64,000 bases of DNA, taken from NCBI GenBank assembly GCA_010093605.1, contig MU004184.1, positions 1,073,897-1,137,896 on the forward strand. The letters are read 5' to 3'. The notes beneath the pieces were generated by a model. It saw nothing but the letters and a program-made list of their open reading frames with translations, did no database searches and had not been told where the DNA came from. This stretch comes from Lophium mytilinum. Lineage: Eukaryota; Ascomycota; Dothideomycetes; Mytilinidiales; Mytilinidiaceae. A program made the translations under genes and the position numbers. This document shows positions 10,080 through 21,084 of this stretch, piece after piece (positions within the stretch are counted from its first letter, which is position 1; every line of letters starts with the position of its first letter).

Positions 10080-10655
10080 GCCTTCAGCCTTTAGGTCCTC
10101 TATATCCAGTCTCACCACGTGCTGGGGCGTATCCTTGCACTACCAGGGCCGCCAGAACAGACCGACAGCGGTTTCATCAGTAATCAAGAATTCACGTATC
10201 AGGCCCAGCCTTCGTAGATCTGGCGTGTCAAAAGATGTGAATGCATAAGTATCTGAACGGCACTAGCATAACAGTCGTTTGGAGGCCGTGACACATCTGA
10301 TTTCTCTCTCGGATATTGCGAACTTTCCCGCAGGAAATGTAAAAGTCCTCGCCCTGTAACCGAGCCGGATAGTGATGGTGATGGTGTGACGGCAGTACAT
10401 CGGCGCCCAAGATCGAGATTCAGTGCACACATCCGATCTGAGAACGCTGCGGGCGCTCGTAATGTAATTGCGCATGGCACTTTGGACGCTCCTTTGGAAC
10501 CCGGCAATTCCAACATAGCCTTCTGCTGTGTCACTGTTTGACGTCTGGCGGCTGGCCCTGACGTCGGATCATTCCGCATCCAGTATCCACATGCAGCTCA
10601 CTTTAATCGTGCCTCTCAGCGCCAGGATACTGTTAGGACACGCCAAGAAGGAGTA

Positions 10656-10770
10656 CAGAACTAAGCCATAAGTCTGGGCACCCGGACTACTGTCCGGCTC
10701 CAATCCTGCTCACTTGATAGCACTGTGAGGAGTAGCCCGACTGCTTGATAGGCAGTGAGTTAAGCAGCAG
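10656..10770 (-). mobile_element. Decayed family A MITE (Tc1/mariner-like), truncated
   Basis: After a TA dinucleotide, the first about 26 bases (CAGAACTAAGCCATAAGTCT...) match the right terminal repeat of the intact copies at 41.5-42.3 kb with one mismatch. The next about 90 bases align loosely to the interior read from the right end (GGCTCCAA, GTAGCC, CTGCTT..). The other terminus is not found. Confidence 0.6.
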
Positions 10771-12815
10771 TTTGGTTTACATAACCTGGACCTTGACATT
10801 GCGCCTAGATGTTAAAATCCTATGGAGGCACCCCAAGCGGTGGGAACGGGTGTGAAAAGGCGTATGGCTCGTCGCTCTATCTGCCGCCTCCAGGGCTGAT
10901 GTTGGCCTACTGGATCGGGACCAGTGAGAATCGTGAGCTGTGGACCTGCCGCAGTTCTCGACTCTCCGCTCCGCCCTGCTACAGCCAACGACATGATTGC
11001 CGCCCTCGAGGCCGCCCGGATGCTCCACTCCGCTCGCTGAAGCTGCTGGCCGTGCGTAGGGATCGTCAGGCTGGCGGGAAATGGGGAGGGGGCTCGGCTA
11101 CAGTTTGTACTTCTAACCACCCCGTCAGAGACTCGTCTCGCACCATGCAGGCTGCTCGATCCGTCCATCGACTACCGCCAGCATCCCGGGTCTCGAAACA
11201 GATCGGAGTCGTGCCGAACCACAGCACTAGGGCAGGCGTGCAGCAAAACAGGCTACGGGCTGCAGCAGCACGCGAAGAGTCCGGCGAGCTGTAACGGGTG
11301 CTGCAGACCATCGTCGATCTATATCAGACCGGCCCGAGCTGCTCGAACGTGGAAGAGCCGGGTCCCTTGCGCCCTGTGCCCGTCGGCCTCCAGGGGGCGA
11401 GTCAAGATGGGCTGTCCACATGCCGACCTTGACTGACTGAATTCTTGCATGCACACACCCGACTTGCGCCGCGAAGCCTCGTGTGCATGTTGCCACTGTG
11501 CCACACGCAGCGGCGACGGACACCCGCGCCGAATGCTTGGCTCGCCAGCGGGAGCACCTCGTACGAATCGAGCGCGTCGTGGTGGTGGGAGGAGGGCGCG
11601 AGGGGCCCCAATTCATCACCTCGCTCCACCCCGGCGACGCCGTTGGCTCTGGCTTCTCTGGCTTGCCGCGCAGGCTCGATCAATTGCATTCTGCCCGATC
11701 ACGACCCTGGAGATCCTGGCCACTCCAGGACGAGTAGATCGCCCTGCCGAGCAGATGACGGCACGCACGCTGCCCTCGCTGCCCTCACTCTCTCTTTGTT
11801 AGCCGTGTGGCCGCATACCGCGACTCTCCTCCTCCGACCGAGCCACTGAGCCCGCCTGCGGTCACGTTTGGTCCCGCGCGCCCCGTGTGTGCGGCGTGTG
11901 CAGCTGCTTCTCTTGCTAGGTAGGTAGGACCCTGTGAGCCTGTGAGCCCGCCGTTGCAGACTCCAAATCCACCCAGCTCCAGCACCAGCCTCGATCCCCA
12001 TCACCGCCTCCAACCCAGTGCCCACCAGATGTCCGCCACGCCATGGCCCGCCGCGACCTAGCCAGCAGGCACTAGGGAGCGTCGTTACTGTGGGATTTAT
12101 TCCCTTGCCATCTTGCAATCGAGGTAGCCGTCTTGCTGCCACCACCACGCCCACACACGTTATTCCCATGCTCCATTACCCGTCTTCCACTCCACCGTCG
12201 CTGGCTTCACCTCGAACCAGCGGCTACTCCTGCGTCCAGCTAGCCTCCCATCCTAGTCATCTCCAGCGACTGCCCTGCCTCCCCATGATAACTGGACGCA
12301 ATCGCCATCAGTGGTACCACCTTTAGTCTGCAGCCTCGGCGACGATCCTGAGACCCTTTTTCACTGGCCGTCGCCACCACCTGCTCTCTCGCCCTATGGA
12401 GTAGGGCGTATATACATTAACTTCCTCTTCTTGCGCGTCTCGCGCCCAGCAACAATTAGCACCAGCACAAAACTATCGCGTGTAATTTTTTTCCTATCCC
12501 CAGATCTTGACCAAGCCCAGCGCTACGACACCGACACGACCCCTCTTTATATTCCCTATTCGAAGAACCGATACCGTGACCATATTCTTAACACCGCGCC
12601 AATCCCGCACTCCGCGGGGTACTCGACCACTCCTGAGCATCCCGCTTTGCCAGGCACGAGACGCGCACACTTCACCGAATACACCAACAACATTACGAAA
12701 TCTACTTGTGTTTCGCAAGCCATTGATTTCAAGATATACGGCTCCCCCACCGACAGCATCTACAATAAGCATCCAATCTTGTCGCGGTAATCCGCACGAC
12801 TACAGTCTCTTCTAC

Positions 12816-14548
12816 ATGAACGACCTGGGGGAGAGGCTGGAGCGATTGGGACTCTCCCAATATCTGGACGCTTTTGTTGCCGAAGGGTTTGACACCTGGG
12901 AGACGATATTGGACATTACGGAATCAGATCTGTAGGTTGTAGCGAACCCGTAGTGCTGTATCTGAAATATGCTAACCGCACCCCAGAGGCGCTTTGAATG
13001 TCAAACTCGGCCACCGCAGAGTAGGTCCAATCCTCTGCAGCAGCACTGAAAAATGGGAACGAGCCCGCAAGTTCTAACGCGACGCACAGAAACTTCAGCG
13101 AGCTATTGCGGAGACAAGAGGGCAATATCACGACCGACCGGCCATTGCGACAGCAGCCAGCGTGGATGGATCATATCGGAGCGACGAATCGGGGTCTGAA
13201 CACAAGGCTAAGAAAGGAGCTGCTTCTGCCACGGCGGCTGGCGGAGGCAGCACTAAACGCAAGTACAGGCGGCATCCTAAAGTAAGCCACTCCACAATGA
13301 TGCATGGCACGTGATCGCAAACCTGCTAACTGTAAATAGCCCGACGAACATGCACCGGAGAGACCTCCGTCTGCTTACGTGATTTTTTCAAACCGTTAGT
13401 GTAATATCTACTTTCCGACTACTTTTAATGACGTAGACCAGAAATGCGCGAGGTCCTCAAAGGCCAGGAGCTGTCCTTCACTGAAATTGCAAAGGCCGTC
13501 GGCGAGCGCTGGCAAGTGCTGTCGCCAGACGCCCGCGAAACCTGCGAAAGCCAGGCGAATAGTGCCAAAGAAAAGTACTACACAGAATTAGCCGAGTACA
13601 AGAAAACGCCGCAGTACGATGCGTACCAGAAATATCTTGAGGAGTTCAAGGCGAAGCATGCCACTCCTGCGAAGAGTCAGTCACCCTTAATCGAACCCTT
13701 GGCACCGTACTTAGCTAACATGGTTAGATGCAGAAGGCAAACGGTCGAAGCTGGAAACCGAAACAAGCATATCTACTACAAGGAGCAGCAGCAATGATGT
13801 GCCTGAGCGACCCCCTAATCGGCGACTCAGCTCTGGCCTTCTGGAAGGATACCCTTTGGGGCACCAGCGGTCTGGATCGAGTCCGCCAACGGGACCTCAA
13901 AGACCGCCGATGCCACAATATCCGACGAATTCTTCTTCACCGGCTACTTATCCGCTCGCTAGCTTTAACTCTCCCCGACCAACAGATCACTATTCTCCCA
14001 TGTCTGCGTCTCCAAGATCCGCGAATCCCCAAAGGGAGACCTTTGATTATTATCCAGGGGGAAGTACTTTTGTGCCTGAAACCACACAGTCTCACGCGCC
14101 CCCTCACACTCACGCATACGCAAGCAACGCCGCTCCCAGCCAGTCGTCACCGTACACAAATCAGCTCTACACTCCTATAGATCTGCCGTCAAGAAGACCG
14201 TACAGAGAGATGACAAATGTACCAGGACTTTCACACGAAGACACGACACTGTCGTCCGCGAGTGGACTAAGCGTATCCCCGGGAACCCATTACGGCGGTC
14301 CTCCTGGTCATTTTCCGGGTTTTATGCTTCCTTCCGCCGACGCACCCAAGTCCCAGAGAGTCCTCCCTCCCCCCGTCCACAATCCAAGCGTGCAACCTTC
14401 GCCCCTCGACGTCCGACCCACTCCCCAGGGCACCCAATCTTCGGAATACCGCAATACATCCTCCTTAGCCGCCCTCTTGCGCGCAGGGGAGCTCGCTCGC
14501 TCCGCCGATATGGAGCCGCCGCCTGTCACAAAAGCGGACGCTCAATGA
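12816..14548 (+). CDS. SAM-domain plus HMG-box protein (6 exons)
   Basis: Exons 12816..12931, 12987..13020, 13090..13281, 13340..13394, 13442..13675 and 13728..14548 sum to 1452 nt, giving 483 aa. Residues 1-55 form a SAM domain (LGERLERLGLSQYLDAFVAE ... LGHRRKLQRAIA). Residues about 110-205 form an HMG box (HPKPDEHAPERPPSAYVIFS, then LSFTEIAKAVGERWQ and the Tyr-rich third helix ending FKAKHA). The C-terminal half is Ser/Pro-rich and disordered, with a conserved-looking tail SSLAALLRAGELARSAD. HMG boxes bind or bend DNA and SAM domains oligomerise, so a chromatin or transcription role in the nucleus is inferred. Each intron has GT..AG ends and most show GCTAAC branch sites. The last intron donor (GTCAGT) is the least certain. 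Confidence 0.85.
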
Positions 14549-14554
14549 CAGTCA

Positions 14555-14689
14555 CTAGTCACCTTTTTCTTTATGCTTTATGTCCTCCGCACCTTTATAC
14601 CCTCCATAGACGTCCCACAAGACAACAAAGATTGTCCCGATGCCCAGCGGCAGAATCAACCAGGTTTTCATCTCTCTTTGCTCAGCCAT
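14555..14689 (-). CDS. Candidate 44-aa single-pass membrane micro-protein
   Basis: Open frame of 44 codons plus stop, with a hydrophobic helix at about residues 8-25 (WLILPLGIGTIFVVLWDVYG) flanked by a charged N-terminus (MAEQREMK) and a strongly charged tail (EDIKHKEKG). Upstream on the same strand are two GTAAGT donors and an ATCTTAG acceptor 12 nt before the ATG, which looks like a 5' UTR intron. The stop lies 6 bp from the stop of the SAM/HMG gene, tail to tail. The pattern resembles small mitochondrial inner-membrane subunits, but I do not recognise the family. Confidence 0.55.
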   Translation of the reverse strand: MAEQREMKTWLILPLGIGTIFVVLWDVYGGYKGAEDIKHKEKGD

Positions 14690-16324
14690 ACGTGCAGCGC
14701 TAAGATGGATCAAGAACAGCGGGACTTACGACACTTACTTTGAAGTGTCTGCATTACCCAGTAAAGGGGGCGTTGTCCTTCACGAGCATTTTTTCTTTTT
14801 ACCATCTTGATACACGGCCCTTGGACGTCTCGCTTCACGAATCAGCCCTAAACAATCGGCGACTCGAATTTGATACACGTCCGCCTCAGCTCGCATAAAA
14901 TAGCGGTGGCAAGCATAGTACAGGGTTCGGAGGGACTCTACATTTTGACCTTTCATTTCAAGACCTCGCCGCTTTGGACGCGCGGAGATCTTCCCGACAG
15001 GATATTCGTGTGACGGTTGACTTATGTATACCCCCGTTAGGCCTTGCATACACGTTACCAAGGGGAACGAGATGTTCTGATTGGTGTGCTACCGATGACT
15101 ACTACTGCATGTATGTGTGTATGGCTGTGTGAGTACAGTTTCCTTAGTCATGATGGCGATGAGGGGTCTGGCCACTGGTCGTTGAAAGACCGTTGTTCAA
15201 CCGGCCTTCGCCGATTCGGCCTAGGTATATACACTACGGCGTAGTATGGGATGGATGAAAGCTTGAATGCGAAACAGCGCGTACCTCCGAGAGTAAGCAC
15301 GATCAGTGACCAGTGCTCAATCGGACTGATTTCTGAAGCTGAGGAAAAGTTGTTGGTTGTTGAGTATATTGCCACTGCATTCAGCTTGTCCGGCTGTGGA
15401 TGAAAACTCGTCAACATGGATTTTAAGCCTGAAAGTAAACACACTATTACGTGACGAGTGACAAGTTCTCTCAAGGCGCAATGTAACTATCATAATGCAC
15501 CTACCCGCAGGCCCCAGACTCTAGATCTTGGAAGCCTTGCCGTCGGTACCAAGATACTGTGGCAAATGCACCGACTAAAGACTAAACGCAAAACGGAAGC
15601 TCGACGGCACAACGGTAGCATATGAGGGTCTTCTATGTATGCAGTAGTGGGCGGGGCCAGCCCAACGCCCGCATGTGCCCATCCGGAATCCATGGCATTT
15701 CGAAGCGGGCACTCCTCGGGAATAACATTCCCATGCAGAAACGCACGGACAACACCGAAAACTGTCGATGGAGATTCTGAAACGCGGAGCCGGCTCCCAA
15801 GTCCCACTGAACCGCTCCTCCCTCTCCAACCCATATCCTCCCCATCCTCACTCCAACATCTCCCCCGCTCCGCCCACGCATTGAATGCCTCCTAACTCCC
15901 CAGACCAACCACTCGAACCGCCGCCTAAACGCCCTCTCCCGCCGTCCCACTCCCCCTTGGCACGCGGAGCCGGTCTCCCCTCCGTCACCCACGGTCCAGA
16001 CCCCAGACGCAGCAACCAAGCCTATCCCTCAAAGAGCGAGCCACCTCACCTACCTTAGCCAACCTTACCTTAGCCAACTAGCCGCCAGCCTCGCCTACGG
16101 GCCCGTCCGTCGCTGCTGTCCTGCAGGTCACCTTGCCGCACTGCTGCACGCACACCCCAGCCCAGCCCAGCCCAGCCCCAGCCCCAAGAAACCGCCGCAC
16201 CCAGGACCCCCCCCCCTAACCCCCAACGGCAGGACAAAAAGCTCCACTCACCGACCTACCGACCGAACCGACCGACGACCGACGCACGCTGAGCCGATAC
16301 CGATTCCCCGCTGTGCGTGCCGCT
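14690..16324. other. Intergenic region with simple repeats before the DUF3074 gene
   Basis: A 1.6-kb region. Near its right end are a 15-bp direct duplication containing TACCTTAGCCAAC (16051-16078), a CCCAG pentanucleotide run (about 16155-16186) and an ACCG-rich run (about 16250-16287). No supported gene is present. Confidence 0.5.
16155..16186. repeat. CCCAG microsatellite
   Basis: Four to five consecutive CCCAG units followed by CCCCAG variants, about 140 bp before the DUF3074 start codon. Confidence 0.8.
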
Positions 16325-17365
16325 ATGGGGACCCGCTCCGCGAGCCAAGAGCCCGCAGCGGAGACGGAGCCGGGGCGGGCGCCGGAGCAACCACGAGGGG
16401 TGGGAGGCGCCGCGACGACACCGGCGGGGCTGACGTTTAAGGGGTTTGTGGGGTTGTTGGGGCCTGGGTTGGTGCCGCTGCCGGAGGTGTATGCGGATGT
16501 GTTGGGGAAGGCGAGGGAGTGGATTGGGGGCGTGGAGGGGTGGACGCATTTGAAGACGAAGGCGGCGAGTGTGTCGGGTTCGACGGCGCCGGTGGGGTTG
16601 TACAAGACGGGGAGCGAGGGGTTGGTGTGGGTGGGGAGGGTGAGTAGGCATGAGGATGCGGCGGTGGAGGGGGCGGCGAGTTGGGGGGAGTTTGATGGGG
16701 GGATTAGGGTGGCGCATAGTCGGAATGAGGGGGCGTATACGCCGGATGTTTATACGGCGGTGGAGTTGTGGAGTGGGGGTGTGAGTGTGGAGGGGTGGAA
16801 GGGGGTGGAGGTTGCTGGTGAGTTTCAATCTCTTGTGATGGTCGTTAGTGGTGGGAGGATGAGGGATGAAACGGATGCTAATGGTGTATACTGTGTAGTT
16901 TACGAGATGTACCACAGCATCCCACTTCTGAACGACCGCTTCTTCACTACCTGCGTCATCACGGCTCAGCACACGGATACCGACTCCATTGTCGTCCAGC
17001 TACCTTTCGATATCAATACCCTACCGGAAGAGTTCAAGCAACGAAGCCAACGGCACCCTACCCAACCAAGCCCTAAGTTCGAGTACAAGCCCACGCAGAG
17101 TGAGGGCTCATACCAAGATGATGAAGCAGCGAAGAAGAAAGACGGTGTGAGTCTTGTCGAGGGACGATATGTCAGTGTTGAGTACATTTCTGTAGGAAAC
17201 ACCGGTAGAGATGGGCAGAGCGAGGTTACGTGGAAGATGGCGACGGCGAGTGATGCTGCGGGGAAGATTCCGCAGTTTGTCACAAACACGTCTTTGCCAG
17301 GGCAGGTCATCAACGATGTGCCGTGGTTCTTGAATTGGGTTCATAAGAGGAGGAATCAAGGGTAG
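16325..17365 (+). CDS. DUF3074 (START-like) fungal protein (2 exons)
   Basis: Exons 16325..16817 and 16899..17365 give 319 aa. The 81-nt intron (GTGAGT...TGTAG) is in frame and stop-free; removing it yields KGVEVAVYEMYHSIPLLNDRFF, the usual DUF3074 core. Features typical of the family are the RVSRHE and AHSRNEGAYTPDVYTAVELW segments, the LNDRFFTTCVITA strand, the GRYVSVEYISVG strand and the C-terminal VTWKMATASDAAGKIPQF...VPWFLNW helix. The fold belongs to the START/Bet v 1 lipid-binding superfamily, so lipid or hydrophobic ligand binding is inferred; no ligand is known. Codons before the intron are extremely G-rich compared with those after it. The frame is open to a GTG at 16313, but the first ATG is 16325. 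Confidence 0.85.
   Translation: MGTRSASQEPAAETEPGRAPEQPRGVGGAATTPAGLTFKGFVGLLGPGLVPLPEVYADVLGKAREWIGGVEGWTHLKTKAASVSGSTAPVGLYKTGSEGLVWVGRVSRHEDAAVEGAASWGEFDGGIRVAHSRNEGAYTPDVYTAVELWSGGVSVEGWKGVEVAGEFQSLVMVVSGGRMRDETDANGVYCVVYEMYHSIPLLNDRFFTTCVITAQHTDTDSIVVQLPFDINTLPEEFKQRSQRHPTQPSPKFEYKPTQSEGSYQDDEAAKKKDGVSLVEGRYVSVEYISVGNTGRDGQSEVTWKMATASDAAGKIPQFVTNTSLPGQVINDVPWFLNWVHKRRNQG
16818..16898 (+). other. 81-nt in-frame stop-free intron of the DUF3074 gene
   Basis: GTGAGT donor, GCTAATG branch-like site and TGTAG acceptor; length is a multiple of three with no stop in frame. Confidence 0.8.
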
Positions 17366-17947
17366 GGGGTAATAGGGAGGTAGCTAGAATACGGGCTGAT
17401 ATTCAGATGTTGATTATACCTGCTTGTTGGTACTGTGCAGCCCCTTGAGACCGCCTATGTATTCTTAGCAAGGTAGACGTATTGTGATGTGTACCAGCGC
17501 TTTTGGGGGGCTACTTCCGCTGTGATGCTGTTAGTAGCTTTCCAAAGTGATAGATATAAATCTGAGCGAGGCATCATGATCCAAGACTCCAATGTGCCAG
17601 TTACAAACTGAAGATATACACTACTTCTCATCTGATAACACTAGATTTTGTCTAATTTGGATTCCTCATGGGTTGCTGGTTGGCCTGAAACGGCGAGGCA
17701 GTCGTCATTGGGGGCAGGCTTGGCATTCTTTGTTTACGGCCCCTCCCCGCCAAAATCATTCCAGCACAAGTCCCACACCAAACACCACGACTCTCCTCTG
17801 CACTGCCCAACCCACCTTTAGAGGACACTTCCCTTTGCTCTCGCCCTTCAGAAGCGTACTTCACGGCTGGAATACTCTTAAAGCCCCCCGGTCTGCGTCG
17901 AGTCCTCCCCTCCCTCGGCTCGAGCGCTCCCAGGCCATCTACCTACA
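17366..17947. promoter_or_regulatory. Intergenic region, DUF3074 3' end and dbf2 promoter
   Basis: A 582-bp stretch holding the upstream region of the kinase gene; the last 250 bp are pyrimidine-rich (CCCTCCCC and TCTCCTCTGC tracts), as is common before fungal transcription starts. No gene is supported. Confidence 0.45.
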
Positions 17948-20097
17948 ATGGCATCCAAAGGCGACAACCCCAGCTTCCAGCTGCCAATCCCCCCTCCCCC
18001 GCTCCATACCCGCTCAGGCAACGATGGCTACGGCCGCCCCCGCACTCCAACTCAAGAGGCCTTCATCAGCCCGCAACAGACGCCCCAGGGCAGCCCCAGC
18101 AAGCACCACCAGCCCCCGGGCGCCTTCGACCTGCCCAATGTCTTCGAAAACGCTATGAGACTGTTTCCAACCATGGGAGGATCCCCTTCGAAGTCGCCAC
18201 GCCAGCCGCAATCCCCGACCTCAGCAATGAGGGGCGGCGATGCACTGGAGAGCGTGGATTCAGGCTATGGGGGCTCGGACCTGACGACAATCACGCCTGG
18301 GAGCGGTAGTCCTACGCGCAAGGCGAACAAGGAGAACACGCCGCCAGGTGGTCGTCCTGGCATGCAGAAGGAAACGAGTTTCATTAACCATGCTGCAGTG
18401 TCTCGCCAAGAGCCGTATCGGACGCGCGAGGCGGAGAAGCAGCAGAACCATGTGGTGGGCCATCAGCGACTATCGGCGGAAGAACTAGAGAAGTTGAGGA
18501 AACCGGCGGTCAAGCGATTGGCAAACGTGACGCAGTTGTGTAAGTTTGCAAAAGTTTGGGCTGTGGCTGGCTGTGGCTAATGGGTATAGATTTCTTGGAC
18601 TACTACTACGATCTCCTTAGCTACGTCCACATTCGACAGAACAGGCTCGCTCAATTCAAAGCGCAGCATCCTGCGCCGCCAGAGACACCCGAGGCTGAGT
18701 ACAATGAGGCACTCAACACATATCTTGGTCGCGAGCGTGCCAACCTCAGGAAGCGGAGGACGCGACTGAGACAGGGCGATTTCCAGATTCTCACTCAGGT
18801 CGGTCAAGGAGGTTACGGCCAAGTGTATCTGGCACAGAAGAAAGATACTCGCGAAGTGTGTGCTCTGAAGGTCATGAGCAAGAAGCTCCTGTTCAAGCTG
18901 GACGAAATTAGGCACGTCTTGACCGAGCGAGATATCCTAACAAATGCGAAGAGCGAGTGGCTGGTGAGGCTCTTGTACGCGTTCCAGGACGACAAGAGCA
19001 TCTATTTGGCTATGGTAAGCTCACGCCGCTTCTCACTTAAGAATGTTGCTTATATTCTTGTAGGAATATGTCCCTGGAGGCGATTTCCGGACACTGCTTA
19101 ACAATACTGGTGTCCTACACAATCGCCATGCACGCTTCTACATTGCGGAAATGGTCTCTTGCGTCGACTCTCTTCACCAGCTGGGCTATATTCATCGCGA
19201 TTTGAAGCCAGAAAATTTCCTGATCGACGGCACCGGCCACGTCAAACTCACCGATTTCGGTCTAGCAGCTGGCATGCTGGCACCAGCCAAGATCGAGTCC
19301 ATGCGCGTCAAGCTCGAATCAGTCGGCGATGCCGCCGTTCCGTTTGGAAGACCAATGGAACAGCGCACTGCAGCCGAGCGTCGCGAGAACTACAGATCCC
19401 TTCGAGAGCGCGACGTCAATTACGCCAAGAGTATTGTCGGCAGCCCCGACTACATGGCTCCTGAAGTCCTCAAGGGCGACGAATACGACTTTACGGTCGA
19501 TTATTGGAGCTTGGGATGCATGCTCTTCGAAGCTCTAGCTGGCTACCCACCCTTCGCCGGCGCAACTGTCGACGAGACTTGGCAGAACCTGAAGCAGTGG
19601 AAGAAAGTTCTCCGGAAGCCTGTCTACGAGGACCCGTCCTACTTCCTCAGCAAGCGCACCTGGGATCTCATCACGCGTCTTGTTGCGTCGAAGACCAGCC
19701 GCTTCCGCGGTATCAGCGAGATCCACGCTCATCAGTACTTTGCGGAAGTCGAGTGGGATAAGCTGAGAGAGCAGCGTGCGCCGTTCGTTCCCGAGTTGGA
19801 CAGCGAGACTGATGCGGGTTACTTTGATGACTTCAGCAATGAAGCGGATATGGCGAAGTATAAAGAGGTGCACGATAAGCAGACGGCATTGGAGAAGATG
19901 GAGGAGCGGGGCGAAGAGATGAAGAAGCACCTTTTCGTGGGATTCACGTTTAAGTATGTTGTCCTACTCGCGTTATTCTCAATGCGCGCTAATTATTTGA
20001 CAGGCACCGCAAACCCGCTACAGACGAGAACGGCAAGCCATCCAGCCCTCGGAAGCCTCTCCCCATGGTCGAGGAGAACTTCGGAACTATCTTCTAA
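17948..20097 (+). CDS. dbf2: NDR/LATS-family kinase Dbf2 (SidB), mitotic exit/septation (4 exons)
   Basis: Exons 17948..18539, 18590..19014, 19064..19953 and 20004..20097 give 666 aa; introns are 49-50 nt. Residues 1-180 are Ser/Pro-rich. The N-terminal regulatory region (KRLANVTQLYFLDYYYDLLSYVHIRQNR, residues about 187-215) is the Mob1-binding segment diagnostic of Dbf2. The kinase has the Gly loop GQGGYGQVY (about 268), catalytic Lys in ALKVMSK, HRDLKPENFL (about 384), TDFGLA (about 404), then the long activation-segment insert of NDR kinases before SIVGSPDYMAPEVLKG. The AGC C-terminal extension ends with the hydrophobic motif FVGFTFK, split by the last intron. The kinase acts with Mob1 downstream of the Cdc15/SepH cascade in mitotic exit and septum formation. 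Full length, with no missing catalytic residue. Confidence 0.93.
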
Positions 20098-21084
20098 ATT
20101 CTGGCATATTCACACTTGTCCGGTTGGTCTTTCTCATATCCTGGCTTCTTTGTGGAGCACTGGCTGCTTCACGCCTCCTCTTCCTTTGCTTGGTCCGTGT
20201 TCTCGCCCAGCACAGCGCAGCGTAGCGTCATGAGTAATGAGGGGTGATGACGACGATGAAAACATGGCGTCTTGCATCAATGGGCGGCGAGTCGGTAGAT
20301 TGGTTCACGGTGTTGCGGGTGTTGGACGAGTGCATGCATGTATACGATACTGGCATTGAACCTTTGGGTTTGGGAGCGATGTTGGTAGACAACTGTACTT
20401 GTAGGTTATGGGAATTGATATTAAACACTTTGTGAGCTTTGTGGATCGTGAGTGTGACTTCTTGATTGTTTCTCTAAGGGTTGTTATGGGTGGAGGTTAA
20501 GGCACGAGGGCGGTGGTGGAGTAGTCAACACAGGTACTGTGAGTTGTTTGCGTTCTTTAGTTTTTATTCTCTTCCTTGCGGACGCATCAGCATCTATACC
20601 AGCCATTCTACAACCAAATCTACCTTGTTATCAGGGTCTGATTTGGTGTGCGACGCAATAGTATGCCAAAAACGACTCTAGATCGCACGGACTGGCTCCA
20701 CTTTATACATCTCACAACACTGGAGTTAACCAAAACCCAAGGCCTAATTTAAAGTGTACGGCAATAACATGCCAAAAACGACTCCAAATCGCACGGACTG
20801 GCTCCACTTCATACATCTCACATCACCCAAATAATCCCGCATCCCGGGGTCTGATTTGGGGTGTGGGACAATAACATGCCCAAAACGACTTCAAATCGCA
20901 CGGACTGGCTCCACTTTATACTTCTCACAGCACCCAAATCATCCCTTTTCCCATAGCTTGATCTAGGGCGTCCGGTGGCTTTAATCTCTTGCGCGCAAGG
21001 GCACTATCTCATATTTGGTTCCCAGCTATGCTAATCAGAAACAACCGTTCCACCATCTTACGGATGGGATTTGCTAACCCACCC
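20098..21084. other. Gene-free region downstream of dbf2 with a tandem repeat
   Basis: Holds the dbf2 3' UTR and the three-unit repeat described separately; no gene is supported. Confidence 0.5.
20634..20951. repeat. 106-bp tandem repeat, three units
   Basis: Units begin at about 20634, 20741 and 20847, with periods of 107 and 106 bp. Each contains the core ATGCCAAAAACGACT (unit 3 has ATGCCCAAAACGACT) followed by AATCGCACGGACTGGCTCC (unit 1 differs at the start) and ends in TCTCACA-CACCCAAAT-like sequence. Units 2 and 3 are closest. No terminal inverted repeat or target duplication is visible. Confidence 0.85.

Larger units (their letters stand above)
9769..12815. other. 3-kb gene-free region upstream of the SAM/HMG gene
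   Basis: It contains a short inverted repeat (10003-10079), a decayed family A MITE (10656 to about 10770) and GC-rich sequence from 10.8 to 12.4 kb with overlapping open frames on several frames that show no recognisable domain. TATATA at 12409-12414, about 400 bp before the next ATG, is a possible core promoter element. Most of the right half is probably promoter plus 5' UTR of the SAM/HMG gene. Confidence 0.5.

Noticed and set aside
10777-12326. Many overlapping open frames of 80-160 codons on both strands
   Set aside because: They occur in up to five frames at once in GC-rich DNA, lack domains and have no consistent splicing.
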